Source: Roseibium aggregatum
GTDB taxonomy: Bacteria > Pseudomonadota > Alphaproteobacteria > Rhizobiales > Stappiaceae
Length of the DNA: 64,000 nucleotides
NCBI RefSeq assembly: GCF_017309185.1
Contig: NZ_JAEKJZ010000002.1
Coordinates: 372,001-436,000, forward strand
Reading direction: 5' to 3'
Shown: positions 49,224 through 58,787 of the stretch, piece by piece
How the letters are laid out: every line of letters begins with the position of its first letter
Position numbering within the stretch: position 1 is the first letter of the stretch
Translations under genes and position numbers: made by a program
The notes under the pieces: generated by a model
The model's database searches: none
Told to the model about the DNA's origin: nothing
What the model saw: the letters and a program-made list of their open reading frames with translations, nothing else

Positions 49224-49496
49224 ATGAAACCCGTCATAGCTGTAGCGGCCTCTGCCTTGCTGCTGGCCGGCTGCGTCAACACCGAAAGCCAGCGCGACAG
49301 AATGCTGATCGGCGCGGGTCTTGGCGCGGCGACCGGTGCGACCATTGGCGCGGTCGCCGGATCGACGGTCAATGCCACCCTTGCCGGCGCGGCTCTTGGA
49401 GCCATTGGCGGCGGCCTCGTCGGCGTCGTCACCACTCCGCGCAACTGCATCGCCCAGGATCAGAACGGCACGCCCTACAAGGTGCGCTGTCCCTGA
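49224..49496 (+). CDS. Glycine-zipper lipoprotein, copy 3 (diverged)
   Basis: 90 residues, lipobox LLLAGC, then VNTESQRDRMLIGAGLGAAT, a similar zipper, and TTPRNCIAQDQNGTPYKVRC. It is more diverged than copies 1 and 2 but shares the same architecture, so it is the older copy. Tandem with the other two on the same strand. Confidence 0.78.
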   Translation: MKPVIAVAASALLLAGCVNTESQRDRMLIGAGLGAATGATIGAVAGSTVNATLAGAALGAIGGGLVGVVTTPRNCIAQDQNGTPYKVRCP

Positions 49497-49638
49497 GAAG
49501 CGTTTCACTTCCATGCAGGCCGATTCGGCCAAAGCCTGTCTCGTTCTATCCGCGTCGCGACGTCAATCGTGCTGTGGCTTGCACCACGCCGCTGCCCGTT
49601 GTTAGGGTTTCCATTCCCTTCAATGAGTGGGCATGTTC

Positions 49639-50292
49639 ATGACCGAAAGCAGCAAACCCGAGACTCCGGACAGTCTGTCGCTGAAAGCCGGTTCGACGGA
49701 CAGTGAAACCGTCGCCAGCTATTACGATCAGTTCGCGGAAACCTACGACACCACTCTTGCCGGATGGAACTATCATGCGCCGGACGAAACCGTTGCGCTC
49801 ATGGCTCCCCACCTTCTGCCCGGTGCGCGCATACTCGATGTCGGCTGCGGCACCGGACTGGTGTCCGAGGCCCTGAAGAAGCGGGCAAGCTATCGGGTCG
49901 ACGGCATCGACATTTCACCGGCCTCCCTCACGCTGGCGGAGCAGCGCGGCACCTATGAGAGACTGATCTGCCATGATCTGCAAAAACATCCCCTGCCCTG
50001 CAGGGACGATGACTATGACGCCGCGATCTCGGTCGGTGTCCTGACCTATATCGAAGATCTTCTGTCACTGTTCCGCGACCTCTGCCGCTGCGTGCGTGGC
50101 GGCGGCGTGATCGCCTTTACCGAAAGGTCCGACCTCTGGCAGACGCTTGATCTTGACGGCAAGCTGAAGGCCCTCGCCGACGAAGACCTGTGGTCGGTCC
50201 TCCATGTGAGCGAACCCCGGGCCTATCTGCCGGGCAACAAGGACTTCGCGGAGGAAATCAAGGTAATACATACCCTTTGCAGGGTTTGCTAA
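49639..50292 (+). CDS. SAM-dependent methyltransferase (Methyltransf_11-like)
   Basis: 217 residues from the ATG at 49639, with GAGTGGG at 8 bases; ATG 49633 and GTG 49627 are in frame. Motif I is ARILDVGCGTGLVSEALKK, motif II acid in GIDISPASL, and the late motif DAAISVGVLTYIEDLLSLF. The target molecule is unknown. A hairpin terminator follows. Confidence 0.8.
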   Translation: MTESSKPETPDSLSLKAGSTDSETVASYYDQFAETYDTTLAGWNYHAPDETVALMAPHLLPGARILDVGCGTGLVSEALKKRASYRVDGIDISPASLTLAEQRGTYERLICHDLQKHPLPCRDDDYDAAISVGVLTYIEDLLSLFRDLCRCVRGGGVIAFTERSDLWQTLDLDGKLKALADEDLWSVLHVSEPRAYLPGNKDFAEEIKVIHTLCRVC

Positions 50293-50317
50293 GACGTTGA
50301 GGTCTTTCCCAGACAAC

Positions 50318-50343
50318 AAAGGCCGGTCAAATGACCGGCCTTT
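50318..50343. terminator. Bidirectional hairpin terminator between methyltransferase and ald genes
   Basis: A 12-bp inverted repeat, AAAGGCCGGTCA and TGACCGGCCTTT, with AA between. It lies between convergent genes. T-runs are short on both strands. Confidence 0.65.
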
Positions 50344-50364
50344 GCGCATTCGAGACAGTCGGAA

Positions 50365-51504
50365 TCAGGCCGCCTGGCTGGCGCCTTCCCGGGCAAGCGC
50401 ATCGGCGGGGGACACATAGGTGTATCCGAGCGCGGAGGCGACCGCCTCGCAGGTCACCTGACCGCCGATGACGTTCAGGCCCGGCAGGAAATACGGATCG
50501 TCGAGAAGGGCCTTCTTCGCCCCCTTGTCGGCCAGCGCCAGCGCGAAAGGCAACGTGGCGTTGTTGAGGGCATGTGTCGAGGTCTTCGGCACGGCGCCCG
50601 GCATGTTGGCGACGCAGTAGTGCACCACTTCGTCGACAATGTAGGTCGGGTCGGAATGGGTCGTCGCCTTGGAGGTCTCGAAGCATCCGCCCTGATCAAT
50701 CGCGACATCGACCAGCACCGAGCCCGGCTTCATGCGGGAAACGAGGTCCTTTGAGACCAGCTTCGGCGCGGCCGCGCCGGCAACAAGAACGGCGCCGACG
50801 ACAAGGTCGGCTTCCAGGACATGCTTTTCCAGTGCCGCCTTTGTGGAATAGACCGTCTTCAAGGCCGGACCGAAGGTCTGGGAGAGATTGCCCAGAACCG
50901 TCGTGCTGCGATCGAGCACGGTGACATCGGCACCCAGACCGAGTGCCATGGTGATCGCATGCGAGCCGACGACACCGCCGCCGATCACGACAACCTTGGC
51001 AGGCGCAACACCCGGTACGCCGCCGATCAGGGTTCCGCAACCGCCGGAGGCTTTTTCCAACGCCTTTGCACCGGCGATCACCGACAGACGGCCGGCAACC
51101 TGGGACATCGGCACCAGAAGCGGCAGCCCGCCCTTGGCGTCGGTCACGGTTTCATAAGCGATGCAGGTCGCGCCGGACTTGACCAGATCGGCGGTCTGCT
51201 CGGCATCGGGAGCCAGATGCAGATAGGTGAACAGGATATGATCCGGGCGCAGCATCGCGCGCTCAACGGCCTGAGGCTCCTTCACCTTCACGATCATCTG
51301 GGCGGCATCGAAGACATCCTTCGCGCTCGCCAGAATTTTCGCGCCAGCGGCTTCGTAATCGGCATCGCTCGCGCCGATGCCCGCGCCGGCATTGGTTTCG
51401 ACAACGACCTCATGACCGCGGGCAACCATTTCAACGACACTGTCGGGGGTCAGCCCGACACGGTATTCATGATTCTTGATTTCCTTCGGCACACCGACGC
51501 GCAT
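50365..51504 (-). CDS. ald: Alanine dehydrogenase
   Basis: 379 residues from the ATG at 51504. I chose this over ATG 51510 because GGAG is 8 bases upstream and Ald proteins start [13 protein letters not shown]-binding [20 protein letters not shown], the KEPQ lysine region (KVKEPQAVE), and the family stretch [13 protein letters not shown] are intact. It catalyses reversible deamination of L-alanine to pyruvate. Divergent Lrp-type regulator gene across 170 bp. Confidence 0.93.
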   Translation of the reverse strand: MRVGVPKEIKNHEYRVGLTPDSVVEMVARGHEVVVETNAGAGIGASDADYEAAGAKILASAKDVFDAAQMIVKVKEPQAVERAMLRPDHILFTYLHLAPDAEQTADLVKSGATCIAYETVTDAKGGLPLLVPMSQVAGRLSVIAGAKALEKASGGCGTLIGGVPGVAPAKVVVIGGGVVGSHAITMALGLGADVTVLDRSTTVLGNLSQTFGPALKTVYSTKAALEKHVLEADLVVGAVLVAGAAAPKLVSKDLVSRMKPGSVLVDVAIDQGGCFETSKATTHSDPTYIVDEVVHYCVANMPGAVPKTSTHALNNATLPFALALADKGAKKALLDDPYFLPGLNVIGGQVTCEAVASALGYTYVSPADALAREGASQAA

Positions 51505-51625
51505 ATCCATTACTCCTCTGGAAGCGTTTTTGATTGTGCGGAAATTCTACGCCTGATCGCGTCGAATGTGCTTGCGTTCCTCATGTTCAAAACCAGCCAA
51601 CTCACAATCTGATTGCGCTTTTTGG

Positions 51626-51641
51626 TTATTTCATGAAATAA
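51626..51641. promoter_or_regulatory. 16-bp palindrome in the ald-lrp divergent promoter region
   Basis: TTATTTCATGAAATAA is a perfect AT-rich palindrome between the divergent ald and Lrp-type regulator genes. It is a candidate operator for that regulator (alanine-responsive AldR type). Binding is inferred from position and symmetry. Confidence 0.5.
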
Positions 51642-51672
51642 TCTGCGACACATCATTAAAATCAAGCAATAT

Positions 51673-52155
51673 ATGCGACGCAACATGACCCTCGATCGGA
51701 TCGACCGGAAAATTCTCGACATACTTCAAAGAGACGGCCGGATCGCGAATGCGGATCTTGCCGACAAGGTCGGTCTGTCCGCCTCCGCCTGCCTGCGCCG
51801 TGTGCGAACCCTGGAGGAAGCGGGCATCATCGAACGCTATGTCGCGCTTCTCGACCAGCGCAAACTCGGGCGGCTCATGGATGTCTTCGTCGAGATATCG
51901 CTCACCGGCCAGTCCCAGGAGACGCTGGAAAATTTCGAGCGCGCCGTCGCCCGCTCGAGCGAGATCATGGAGTGTTTCCTGATGGCCGGTGACGCCGACT
52001 ATATCCTGCACTTGACCGCCGAGGATCCTTTGGATTTCGAGCGCATCCACCGCGACCACCTTGCCCGCCTGCCCGGCGTCCTCAGAATGAAGTCCTCCTT
52101 CGCCATCCGGCCCATCGTGCGGCGCACGGCCATTCCCCTGGACGGCGGAGGATGA
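51673..52155 (+). CDS. Lrp/AsnC-family transcriptional regulator, probable regulator of ald
   Basis: 160 residues (ATG 51673; an internal ATG at 51685 is an alternative start). N-terminal HTH (LDRIDRKILDILQRDGRIAN and LADKVGLSASACLRRV) and C-terminal RAM domain (FLMAGDADYILHLTAEDP) are intact. Divergent position with ald and a palindrome between them suggest alanine-responsive control of ald. Confidence 0.88.
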   Translation: MRRNMTLDRIDRKILDILQRDGRIANADLADKVGLSASACLRRVRTLEEAGIIERYVALLDQRKLGRLMDVFVEISLTGQSQETLENFERAVARSSEIMECFLMAGDADYILHLTAEDPLDFERIHRDHLARLPGVLRMKSSFAIRPIVRRTAIPLDGGG

Positions 52156-52255
52156 GGCCGGCCGGTATGACACCAGGCATCATTGCAGCCTCGACGCCGG
52201 GATTATATAGTCCGCTTCCATTCATCCGCCCGAGCCTCGCAAGGAACGCCGCCCG

Positions 52256-53131
52256 GTGACCCATAAGATCACCCGTTTTCTCAACACCACCTATCAGCTT
52301 GCCGAATGCCCCACCTGGGACGACAGACAGAACCGCCTGCTCTGGGCGGACATCCAGGGCCGAACGATCCAGTCGATGGATTGGGAGACGAGGGACATCA
52401 CCACCTGGCATTTCGACAACGAGGTCGGCTCCTTCGGCCTGACAGACGACGACCGGCTTGTGGTCGCCGTCTGGGACAAGGTCCTGCTGTTCGATCCGCA
52501 GACGCAAAGCAGCGAAATCCTGGCCGAGGTGCAGGCGGACGAGCCGCGAACCCGGCTGAACGACGGCAAGGTCGGACCGGACGGCGCCTTCTGGGTCGGC
52601 ACCATGGACATCGAGTCCCCGCGCGAGCCCATTGCCGGCCTTTACCGTGTGGATGGCCACGGCGAGGTCCATGAGATCCGCGACGAGCTGCAATGCTCCA
52701 ACGGCCTCGCCTGGACTCCCGACGGAACCTACATGTATCACGCCGACAGCTCGCCCGGCTGGATCGAATATTATTCCTTCGCCCCTGAAACCGGGACACT
52801 CGGCTCGAAGATGCTTTACGCCCAGCAGACGAACAAGACCGGCCGGCCAGATGGCGCCACGGTCGATTCCGAGGGTAATTACTGGAGCGCGGGCGTTTCC
52901 GCCGGCCTGCTCAACTGCTTCGCTCCGGACGGCAATCTGCTACACGCGATCAAAATGCCCGTCGACAAGCCGACCATGCCCTGCTTCTGCGGGCCCGATC
53001 TCGACCAGTTGATCGTCACCAGCATCAAACAGCCCGACGACCCCGACGCGCAGTCGGGCGGCCTGTTCCTGGTGGAAGGCCACGGCCGGAGGGGATTGAA
53101 GTCCTACCGGTTCAAGACGTCCGCCGGTTGA
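52256..53131 (+). CDS. SMP-30/gluconolactonase-family protein
   Basis: 291 residues from a GTG at 52256. A beta-propeller with the metal-site pieces expected for SMP-30: AECPTWDDR (Glu), TRLNDGKVGPDGAFWVGTMD (Asn), CSNGLAWTPDG (Asn), and GRPDGATVDSEGNYW. Members hydrolyse sugar lactones. It might act on a gluconolactone, but it is 10 kb from zwf and substrate cannot be told. Confidence 0.85.
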   Translation: MTHKITRFLNTTYQLAECPTWDDRQNRLLWADIQGRTIQSMDWETRDITTWHFDNEVGSFGLTDDDRLVVAVWDKVLLFDPQTQSSEILAEVQADEPRTRLNDGKVGPDGAFWVGTMDIESPREPIAGLYRVDGHGEVHEIRDELQCSNGLAWTPDGTYMYHADSSPGWIEYYSFAPETGTLGSKMLYAQQTNKTGRPDGATVDSEGNYWSAGVSAGLLNCFAPDGNLLHAIKMPVDKPTMPCFCGPDLDQLIVTSIKQPDDPDAQSGGLFLVEGHGRRGLKSYRFKTSAG

Positions 53132-53397
53132 TCCAAGAGGCCCCTGCGGCGCTAAAAAAGGGACCGGTTCCGTACATCTGGTCTACAAGCGCGCCGCCTG
53201 AAACTTGCCGTTGATCGTCTCAACGGCCACAGCACTCAATTGCCACAGTTTTGTCAGCCGGCTGCGGTGTTCGGTCCGGCGGTGCCTTGTTAAAGTAGCC
53301 GCGGCATCAGGCAGCCGGGAATGCCCGGCCTGTTCCCTGCCGTCTCACGTGTTGAAGCGAAACGAACACCCGTTCTGAAATCGAAAGAGCAAGACAA

Positions 53398-53880
53398 ATG
53401 CACGATCAGGGACCGGACAAGGAACCGCTCATAATCTTCCTGCAGAAGATCATCTATTTTTCCGTGCGCATTCTCGCGATACTGATGGTGCTGGTCATTC
53501 TCATGGGTGTGATCGACGTCGGCTGGACCCTTTACCAGCGTGTCCTGGACCCACCGAGCTACATCCTCACGATTCCCGATATTCTGGGTGTCTTCGGAGC
53601 TTTCATGGCGGTGCTGATCGCCATCGAGATTTTCATCAATATCACGATCTACCTCCGCGAAGACGTGATCCACGTGAAGATCGTGATCGCGACCGCGCTG
53701 ATGGCCGTCGCCCGGAAGGTGATCATTCTGGATATGGACAAGGCTGGGCCGCTCGACCTGTTCGGACTGGCCGCCCTGGTGTTCGCCGCCAGCGGGGCCT
53801 ATTGGCTCGTTCACAAGACGCCCGCCTTCAGGCTGCAACTGCCTGACGAGAAACCGAGCAGCAATTCCGACAAGGACTGA
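53398..53880 (+). CDS. PsiE-family membrane protein
   Basis: 160 residues with four membrane segments (~20-45, ~60-85, ~92-110, ~120-140). Family wording includes LTIPDILGVFGAFMAVLIAI and FINITIYLREDVIHVKIVI. PsiE was found as phosphate-starvation-inducible in E. coli; its molecular role is unknown. Confidence 0.82.
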   Translation: MHDQGPDKEPLIIFLQKIIYFSVRILAILMVLVILMGVIDVGWTLYQRVLDPPSYILTIPDILGVFGAFMAVLIAIEIFINITIYLREDVIHVKIVIATALMAVARKVIILDMDKAGPLDLFGLAALVFAASGAYWLVHKTPAFRLQLPDEKPSSNSDKD

Positions 53881-53948
53881 CGGCCGGCCGTTTCGCTCCG
53901 AACGCCCTGGGCGGCATACCGCCGCACAAGGTCCCGCAGCCGCTCCCA

Positions 53949-55142
53949 TCAAAGACCCGTAGAGCTTCGACCCCGCAGCCTGCCTTTCCGTTTGAGGAGC
54001 CCCTTCACGTATCGTTTCGCATTGAAGGACGACCGCGTTTCCGGCCTTGCGAAAATAGCCCGATCCAGATCCTCTGTCGCGTCTTCCACTTCGACCAGAC
54101 CTAGCGTTCGCCGTCTGGAAAGGTATCGCTCGACCGCCGACCGAAGCGCAGGCAAATCGTCCTGCCTTGCGGCGGCAGCCAGCGCGTGACGGGTCGGGTC
54201 GAAGGGCGACCAGCGTCTCAACAGACGCAGGACCCCCTCCTTTCGGCTCAGTGAAGTCCCGGTCAGGATATATCCAAGTCCGATCAGAAGACCTCCCCCA
54301 ACTACGCAGAAGGCCGCCGTCAAATAAAGAGCAGGCAATCGCTCCGATCCCGCACGGTTTGCCTCGAAGCTGGCATAGCCGAAGGGAATCGCCGGAATTT
54401 CAGCCGTTCGCAACGTCCTCGTCCCAGTATCGAACCATGGTATTTCTATGGGAGGCAGGACGCCCGGTTCCCCGGTTTTGGGGCGAAGATGCCATTCCCA
54501 GGCGACGCTTGCCCGCGGACCGTCCACAGACAGCTGAATCTCCCGGACCTCGGGACCGGTGAAACTGATCAGCCAAGGCTCGCGGATCTCAGGCCTCGGC
54601 GGCAGAAGATGCGGCAGCGTGCCGTCGGCGTGGATCGTGACCTTCCGGATCAGGGTCTCGCCGTCGCGCAGTTCGCCTGGGGAGGCAGACAATTCATCCT
54701 CCACCGTGAGGCTCCGGGCGGACAGCGGCGCACTTTTCCCCGGAAAGGGAGCGACTTGAAGCGTGAGTGGTTCGGCGTGCACCTCCAGGGTTTCACGCCC
54801 TCCGTTTCCCGCCACCACCGTGAGCTCATGGGTGACCGGCCCGATCTCAAGGGAACCCGCCTGACGGGGGAAAAGAGCGATGCGGCGCTGGAACACGAGA
54901 ACGGCGCGGCCCTTCACCCTCTCCTCCTTCCAGCTGTCGCGCGCCAACTGCACCCAATCATAGGCCTCTGAATCGGGGAAAATAAGCGTCTCCAACGTGA
55001 TCCGGCGCGTGTATTCACCCCGGATGGTCACCGCGATCATTTCGCCGACCACGGGCCGTATTCCGTCCGGCACGACAAGGCGCAGGCTTTCGGCACGGGC
55101 GGCCCCTGTCAGAACCAGCAGAAGAAACGCAAGACGGATCAC
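53949..55142 (-). CDS. BatD-like membrane-anchored protein
   Basis: 397 residues. The start is probably the GTG at 55142, which overlaps the upstream stop as GTGA; a GTG at 55145 is next to it. A signal peptide (VIRLAFLLLVLTGAARA) leads a periplasmic beta-rich region (VVGEMIAVTIRGEYTRRITL, DGETLIRKVTIHADG), then one transmembrane segment (~275-300) and a basic cytosolic tail. This is BatD (oxygen-tolerance family) architecture. It is the last gene of the seven-gene MoxR operon. Confidence 0.75.
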   Translation of the reverse strand: MIRLAFLLLVLTGAARAESLRLVVPDGIRPVVGEMIAVTIRGEYTRRITLETLIFPDSEAYDWVQLARDSWKEERVKGRAVLVFQRRIALFPRQAGSLEIGPVTHELTVVAGNGGRETLEVHAEPLTLQVAPFPGKSAPLSARSLTVEDELSASPGELRDGETLIRKVTIHADGTLPHLLPPRPEIREPWLISFTGPEVREIQLSVDGPRASVAWEWHLRPKTGEPGVLPPIEIPWFDTGTRTLRTAEIPAIPFGYASFEANRAGSERLPALYLTAAFCVVGGGLLIGLGYILTGTSLSRKEGVLRLLRRWSPFDPTRHALAAAARQDDLPALRSAVERYLSRRRTLGLVEVEDATEDLDRAIFARPETRSSFNAKRYVKGLLKRKGRLRGRSSTGL

Positions 55143-55753
55143 CACGGATTGCCCTCCTCCGGCCGGATCAGGCCCAGACCCGCCCTGCGCTCATATTCCT
55201 TTGCAAGACGCAGCCGCAGGAACTCGCCCGGATCGTCGGAAATCGTCGCCAGCCATTCTTCCGAAGCAGCGAAACCACGTGCTTCGAGCTTGCGCTGCCG
55301 TTCAGGTTGCGGTGCATCGGGCCAGCCCCAGGGACTTTTTTCAGCATCGCCCGATCGCCCACCACGGGCGGAAAGCCGCCCCGGCGCAACGCTGTCGCCC
55401 CGCGTCTTCGGAACGAATGTGTCGACCAGGTCGCGCAGGCTGCGCGCCTCCGTGTCGCCCGGGTTCGCGAACAGGACCGCGTCGAAATAGGCAACCGACA
55501 GCGCGTATTGCTCCGTTGCCGCCAGTGTCAGCGCCCGGTTGAAGGTCTGCCCCCGCCCTGCCCCGGCCAGGGTTCTGTCCGCTTCCATGTAGTTCCCGGC
55601 CCGGTAGAGCGCCAGACCCCTTGCTGCCGGTTCGCTCAACAGGACGTTTGCGCCCGGCAGTCCGCCCCAGAACGCGAGGCGCCCCCAGGCTTCAGGGCCG
55701 GCAACCGCGAGGCATAAAAGACCGAGCAGGAAGCCGAGAGCAACCCGTTTCAT
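55139..55753 (-). CDS. TPR-like secreted/membrane protein of the Bat cluster
   Basis: 204 residues with an N-terminal signal/anchor (MKRVALGFLLGLLCLAVAG) and two to three helical TPR-like units (GLALYRAGNYMEADRTLAGA, ALSVAYFDAVLFANPGDTEA). BatC/BatE proteins in other clusters also carry TPRs. Overlaps its neighbours by 4 bases on each side. Confidence 0.7.
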   Translation of the reverse strand: MKRVALGFLLGLLCLAVAGPEAWGRLAFWGGLPGANVLLSEPAARGLALYRAGNYMEADRTLAGAGRGQTFNRALTLAATEQYALSVAYFDAVLFANPGDTEARSLRDLVDTFVPKTRGDSVAPGRLSARGGRSGDAEKSPWGWPDAPQPERQRKLEARGFAASEEWLATISDDPGEFLRLRLAKEYERRAGLGLIRPEEGNPW

Positions 55754-56640
55754 ACCGTCCTCCGGAACAGCCCGAGCACGGGGATCAGGGCGAGAGCCGC
55801 GACGAAGGGGCCGAGGTCGCGAAAGCGTAACGCGGTGACCGCCCGCTCGCTCCGCAAAGCACCGGTGGCCGATATCCGCCGCAGCACCCGGTCCGGGTCC
55901 CGGGCCGTTGCGGACACTGCCATATCGTCGAGCCTCGCGAAGACATCCCCCGCCACCGGCGGTCCCACGCTCCCGGAAAGGGACAGGAGCGAGAGGCGGA
56001 CGCCTCCGTCCGTCAGTCTTTCGGCTTCGGCGACGGCTGCCGCATCGATCCCGCCGCCATCGGAAATCAGGACGAGATCGGCATCTGGAATCCCGCTCAG
56101 CATTTCGCGCGCGAGCGCCAGGGCTGCCGCCGGCCTGCTGCCTTCACCCGGCATGATGTCGGGGCCAAGCACCGCAATCTGGGTCCCCAGCGTGGTGGGG
56201 TCCTCTGTCGGAGCGGCAACGTCATACGCCTCTCCACCGTAAAGGATCAGTCCGATGGCACGTCCGTTCGCGGCCCCCAGGATCTGCGCCGCGGCCGCCT
56301 GAGCGTCGGCGAGTGCCGGGCTTTCGGAAACGGACCGCGACATGTCGATGGCGATCAGCATCGCACCGTTGCCCGCCAGCACGGGGGCATCGTCGCGCGG
56401 CACGGCCGGTCCCGCGAGACCGGCGGCAACGAAGCCTGCTGCCAGCAGACAGGACAAGCCGGACCGGTCATTTCCGACATGAAGATGTCCGAGTGAGCGC
56501 ATGGCCGCAAGCATCGGCGGGGACAGGACCTTCTCCCAACCGCCCGCACCGCCGCCGCGACGCCATGCCCAGAGCGCCAGCAGGATCAGGATCGGCAGCA
56601 CCGCAAGCCACAAGGGCCGGAGCAAGGTGAACTCGCTCAT
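55750..56640 (-). CDS. VWA-domain protein (BatB-like)
   Basis: 296 residues with membrane segments at both ends (residues ~7-25 and ~275-292) and a VWA domain between. The MIDAS reads IAIDMSRSVSE in place of DxSxS with a conserved serine pattern, so metal binding is plausible but altered. It follows a second VWA gene (56637), giving the usual BatA-BatB pair. Confidence 0.78.
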   Translation of the reverse strand: MSEFTLLRPLWLAVLPILILLALWAWRRGGGAGGWEKVLSPPMLAAMRSLGHLHVGNDRSGLSCLLAAGFVAAGLAGPAVPRDDAPVLAGNGAMLIAIDMSRSVSESPALADAQAAAAQILGAANGRAIGLILYGGEAYDVAAPTEDPTTLGTQIAVLGPDIMPGEGSRPAAALALAREMLSGIPDADLVLISDGGGIDAAAVAEAERLTDGGVRLSLLSLSGSVGPPVAGDVFARLDDMAVSATARDPDRVLRRISATGALRSERAVTALRFRDLGPFVAALALIPVLGLFRRTV

Positions 56641-57578
56641 CCCTGCCTCCTCAGACCAAGGAAAACCAGCAGGAGAAAGGCCGCGCCGGCGGGCCAGATC
56701 CAGAGCGTACGCCAGTACCGCAAGGGCGGTCGCCGCATGGGGCTCGGTTCAAGCCGGTCCAGCGTCGCGGCCATGGCCTCAAGATCGGACATAGTCCGCA
56801 CTCTGAAGTATGTCCCTTCCCCGATATCCGCGATGGATCGCAACGCTTCCGCGTCGACCGCGTCTCGGGCCTGCGGCCTTGATTCCAGGTCTTCCGGGCC
56901 GAGCGCGATGGTGTGCACCCTGATGTCATGACGCACCGCGAGCCCAGCGACATCGGTGGCGCGTACCTTGCCTGAGGTGTCGACGCCATCGGACAGGAGC
57001 ACGGCGACCTTTGTCGCGGCACGGCTCTCCTCAAGCCGTTTGACCGCAAGACCGAGGCCGTCCGCGATGGCCGTGGCACGGCCGGAGATACCGATCTGGG
57101 CCGTTTCAATGGACCGGGCGACCGACCCCACGTCAAAGGTTGGCGGCTGCGCGACATAGGGGCGCTCGCCGAAGATCACGAGACCGATACGGTCGCCCCT
57201 GCGCTCGGCAACGAAGGCCGAGGCAACCTTTTTGACGGCCGCCAGCCGCGACAGCGGCTGACCGTCCAGCGCGAAGTCCTCCTTGATCATGCTGCCGGAA
57301 AGATCGAGCACCAGAATGATTTCCCGTCCGGAAAACGGCAGCAGATCGGTCGTTTCCGAAACGCGCGGGCCGGAGAGCGCGACGACGAGCGCCACCCACG
57401 CAGCGACCAGAAGCACCGGCCCGCTCCGCCCTCCCCGACCGGCTGAGGACTGCGCCGCGGCAAAGACGCCGTGCGGCACGGTCAGCGCGGCCTTCACCGC
57501 GCCGATCCTCGTCAGGAACCTGTGCACCAGCAGGGGAAGCGGCAGCAGAAGCAACGCCAGGGGAAAGGTGAGACTCAT
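56637..57578 (-). CDS. VWA-domain protein (BatA-like)
   Basis: 313 residues with N- and C-terminal transmembrane segments and a VWA domain carrying a canonical MIDAS, LVLDLSGSMIKEDF, plus LLSDGVDTSGK. The VWA proteins act with MoxR AAA+ ATPases in protein maturation or stress tolerance. Overlaps its downstream partner by 4 bases. Confidence 0.85.
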   Translation of the reverse strand: MSLTFPLALLLLPLPLLVHRFLTRIGAVKAALTVPHGVFAAAQSSAGRGGRSGPVLLVAAWVALVVALSGPRVSETTDLLPFSGREIILVLDLSGSMIKEDFALDGQPLSRLAAVKKVASAFVAERRGDRIGLVIFGERPYVAQPPTFDVGSVARSIETAQIGISGRATAIADGLGLAVKRLEESRAATKVAVLLSDGVDTSGKVRATDVAGLAVRHDIRVHTIALGPEDLESRPQARDAVDAEALRSIADIGEGTYFRVRTMSDLEAMAATLDRLEPSPMRRPPLRYWRTLWIWPAGAAFLLLVFLGLRRQG

Positions 57579-57961
57579 CCGTCGCGCCCCCTGTCACCAT
57601 CGGCTCCGGAAGAGCTTTCGGCCGAAACCGGTCGTTTGGCGCTGAGCGCTATTCGTTCCAGAGCCTCGCCGGACGGAGGCGGTTCAAGACCGTAGGCCGC
57701 CGGGCGCAATTCCTCCGGCAGGTGACCGAGGATCCTGGCTATCGCAAGAAGGCGATCTTCGGGCGGCAAGTCCCGCGTCGCGCGGATCAGCGTCTTGCGC
57801 GACGGGCGCCGGGTCGTGAAGGGCAAGATCAACAGCGATAGGAGAGCCGAGACGATCAGCCCCGCGCCAAACAAGGCCAGCAGGTCGCTCGGGCGAAGCG
57901 CCATCAGCCCCGGGGGCAGGCGTCCCTCTGGCAAGGCGGCGATCAGGTCAGCCTGCGTCAT
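57575..57961 (-). CDS. DUF4381-like small membrane protein of the MoxR cluster
   Basis: 128 residues from the ATG at 57961. One strong transmembrane segment (SDLLALFGAGLIVSALLSLL), then a basic cytosolic region. Short DUF4381 proteins lie between DUF58 and VWA genes in MoxR operons, as here; the similarity is mostly positional. It overlaps both neighbours. Confidence 0.65.
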   Translation of the reverse strand: MTQADLIAALPEGRLPPGLMALRPSDLLALFGAGLIVSALLSLLILPFTTRRPSRKTLIRATRDLPPEDRLLAIARILGHLPEELRPAAYGLEPPPSGEALERIALSAKRPVSAESSSGADGDRGRDG

Positions 57962-58787
57962 CCGGTTCCACCTCAAGCGTAACACCCAGAGTCCGCAACC
58001 GTGCTGTCAGCGGCGCAATCTCCACCGGACGCAGCCGCGCCATCAGGCGCGATCCGCCGGAACGGATCGGCAGGGCCTCGTCCGGAGGAGACACTTCCGC
58101 CGGATCTGGAGAAAAAAGCAGCGTCAACCGCCTGCGGCGGGACAACCGGCGCAAGGCGGGCTCGTCGTCCGGCGCGATTGCCTCTGTGTTGCTGGCAAGC
58201 CAGATCAGGGCTCCCGGCGGCGCCAGCCTTGCCGCACGCACAAGTGCAGCCGACAGAGACGGGAAATCTCCATTGCTTTCGAGCGCCCGATCATGCTCAT
58301 GCGCCAGCATGTGGGCAATGGCGCTCATGTGCGGGACCCCGGTCCGTGCCGGCAGGGCCGATATACCGGAGGAGGTAACGGTCAACGCTGCGACCGACGC
58401 TCCGCGCGCAGCAGCCTCCCAACCACGCCGGGCCAGGGACCGTGCTGCCCGGACAGAGCGCAGTGCCTCGCCGGTTCCCCAGAGCATGGAAGGCCTGAAG
58501 TCGGCGATCAGGAGCACGGTGTCGTCGCGGTCCTCGTGAAAGCTTCGCACATGGGGGCTGCCGGTACGGGCCGTCGCCGCCGGATCGATCCGTCGGATGT
58601 CGTCTCCTTCCGAAAACGCCCGGATCTCCCGCAGGTCCATCCCGGCGCCCGGCAGTCTGGCCGGAACCGCCCCCGGTCTCCTTGTCGCCGGGCGATGCTT
58701 TTCCGGACGGTTCGATGTCACCCGCAGGGCCATCAGCTCTGCGGCACCTATCCGGATACCCGGCTGGTCCGGCACGGCTCTCACCAT
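57948..58787 (-). CDS. DUF58-domain protein
   Basis: 279 residues from the ATG at 58787. The family hallmark is DLREIRAFSEGDDIRRID and later HEDRDDTVLLIADFRPSMLWG. DUF58 proteins accompany MoxR ATPases and often carry a VWA-like fold. It overlaps moxR by 7 bases (ATGGTGA), so the two are coupled. Confidence 0.85.
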   Translation of the reverse strand: MVRAVPDQPGIRIGAAELMALRVTSNRPEKHRPATRRPGAVPARLPGAGMDLREIRAFSEGDDIRRIDPAATARTGSPHVRSFHEDRDDTVLLIADFRPSMLWGTGEALRSVRAARSLARRGWEAAARGASVAALTVTSSGISALPARTGVPHMSAIAHMLAHEHDRALESNGDFPSLSAALVRAARLAPPGALIWLASNTEAIAPDDEPALRRLSRRRRLTLLFSPDPAEVSPPDEALPIRSGGSRLMARLRPVEIAPLTARLRTLGVTLEVEPDDAG

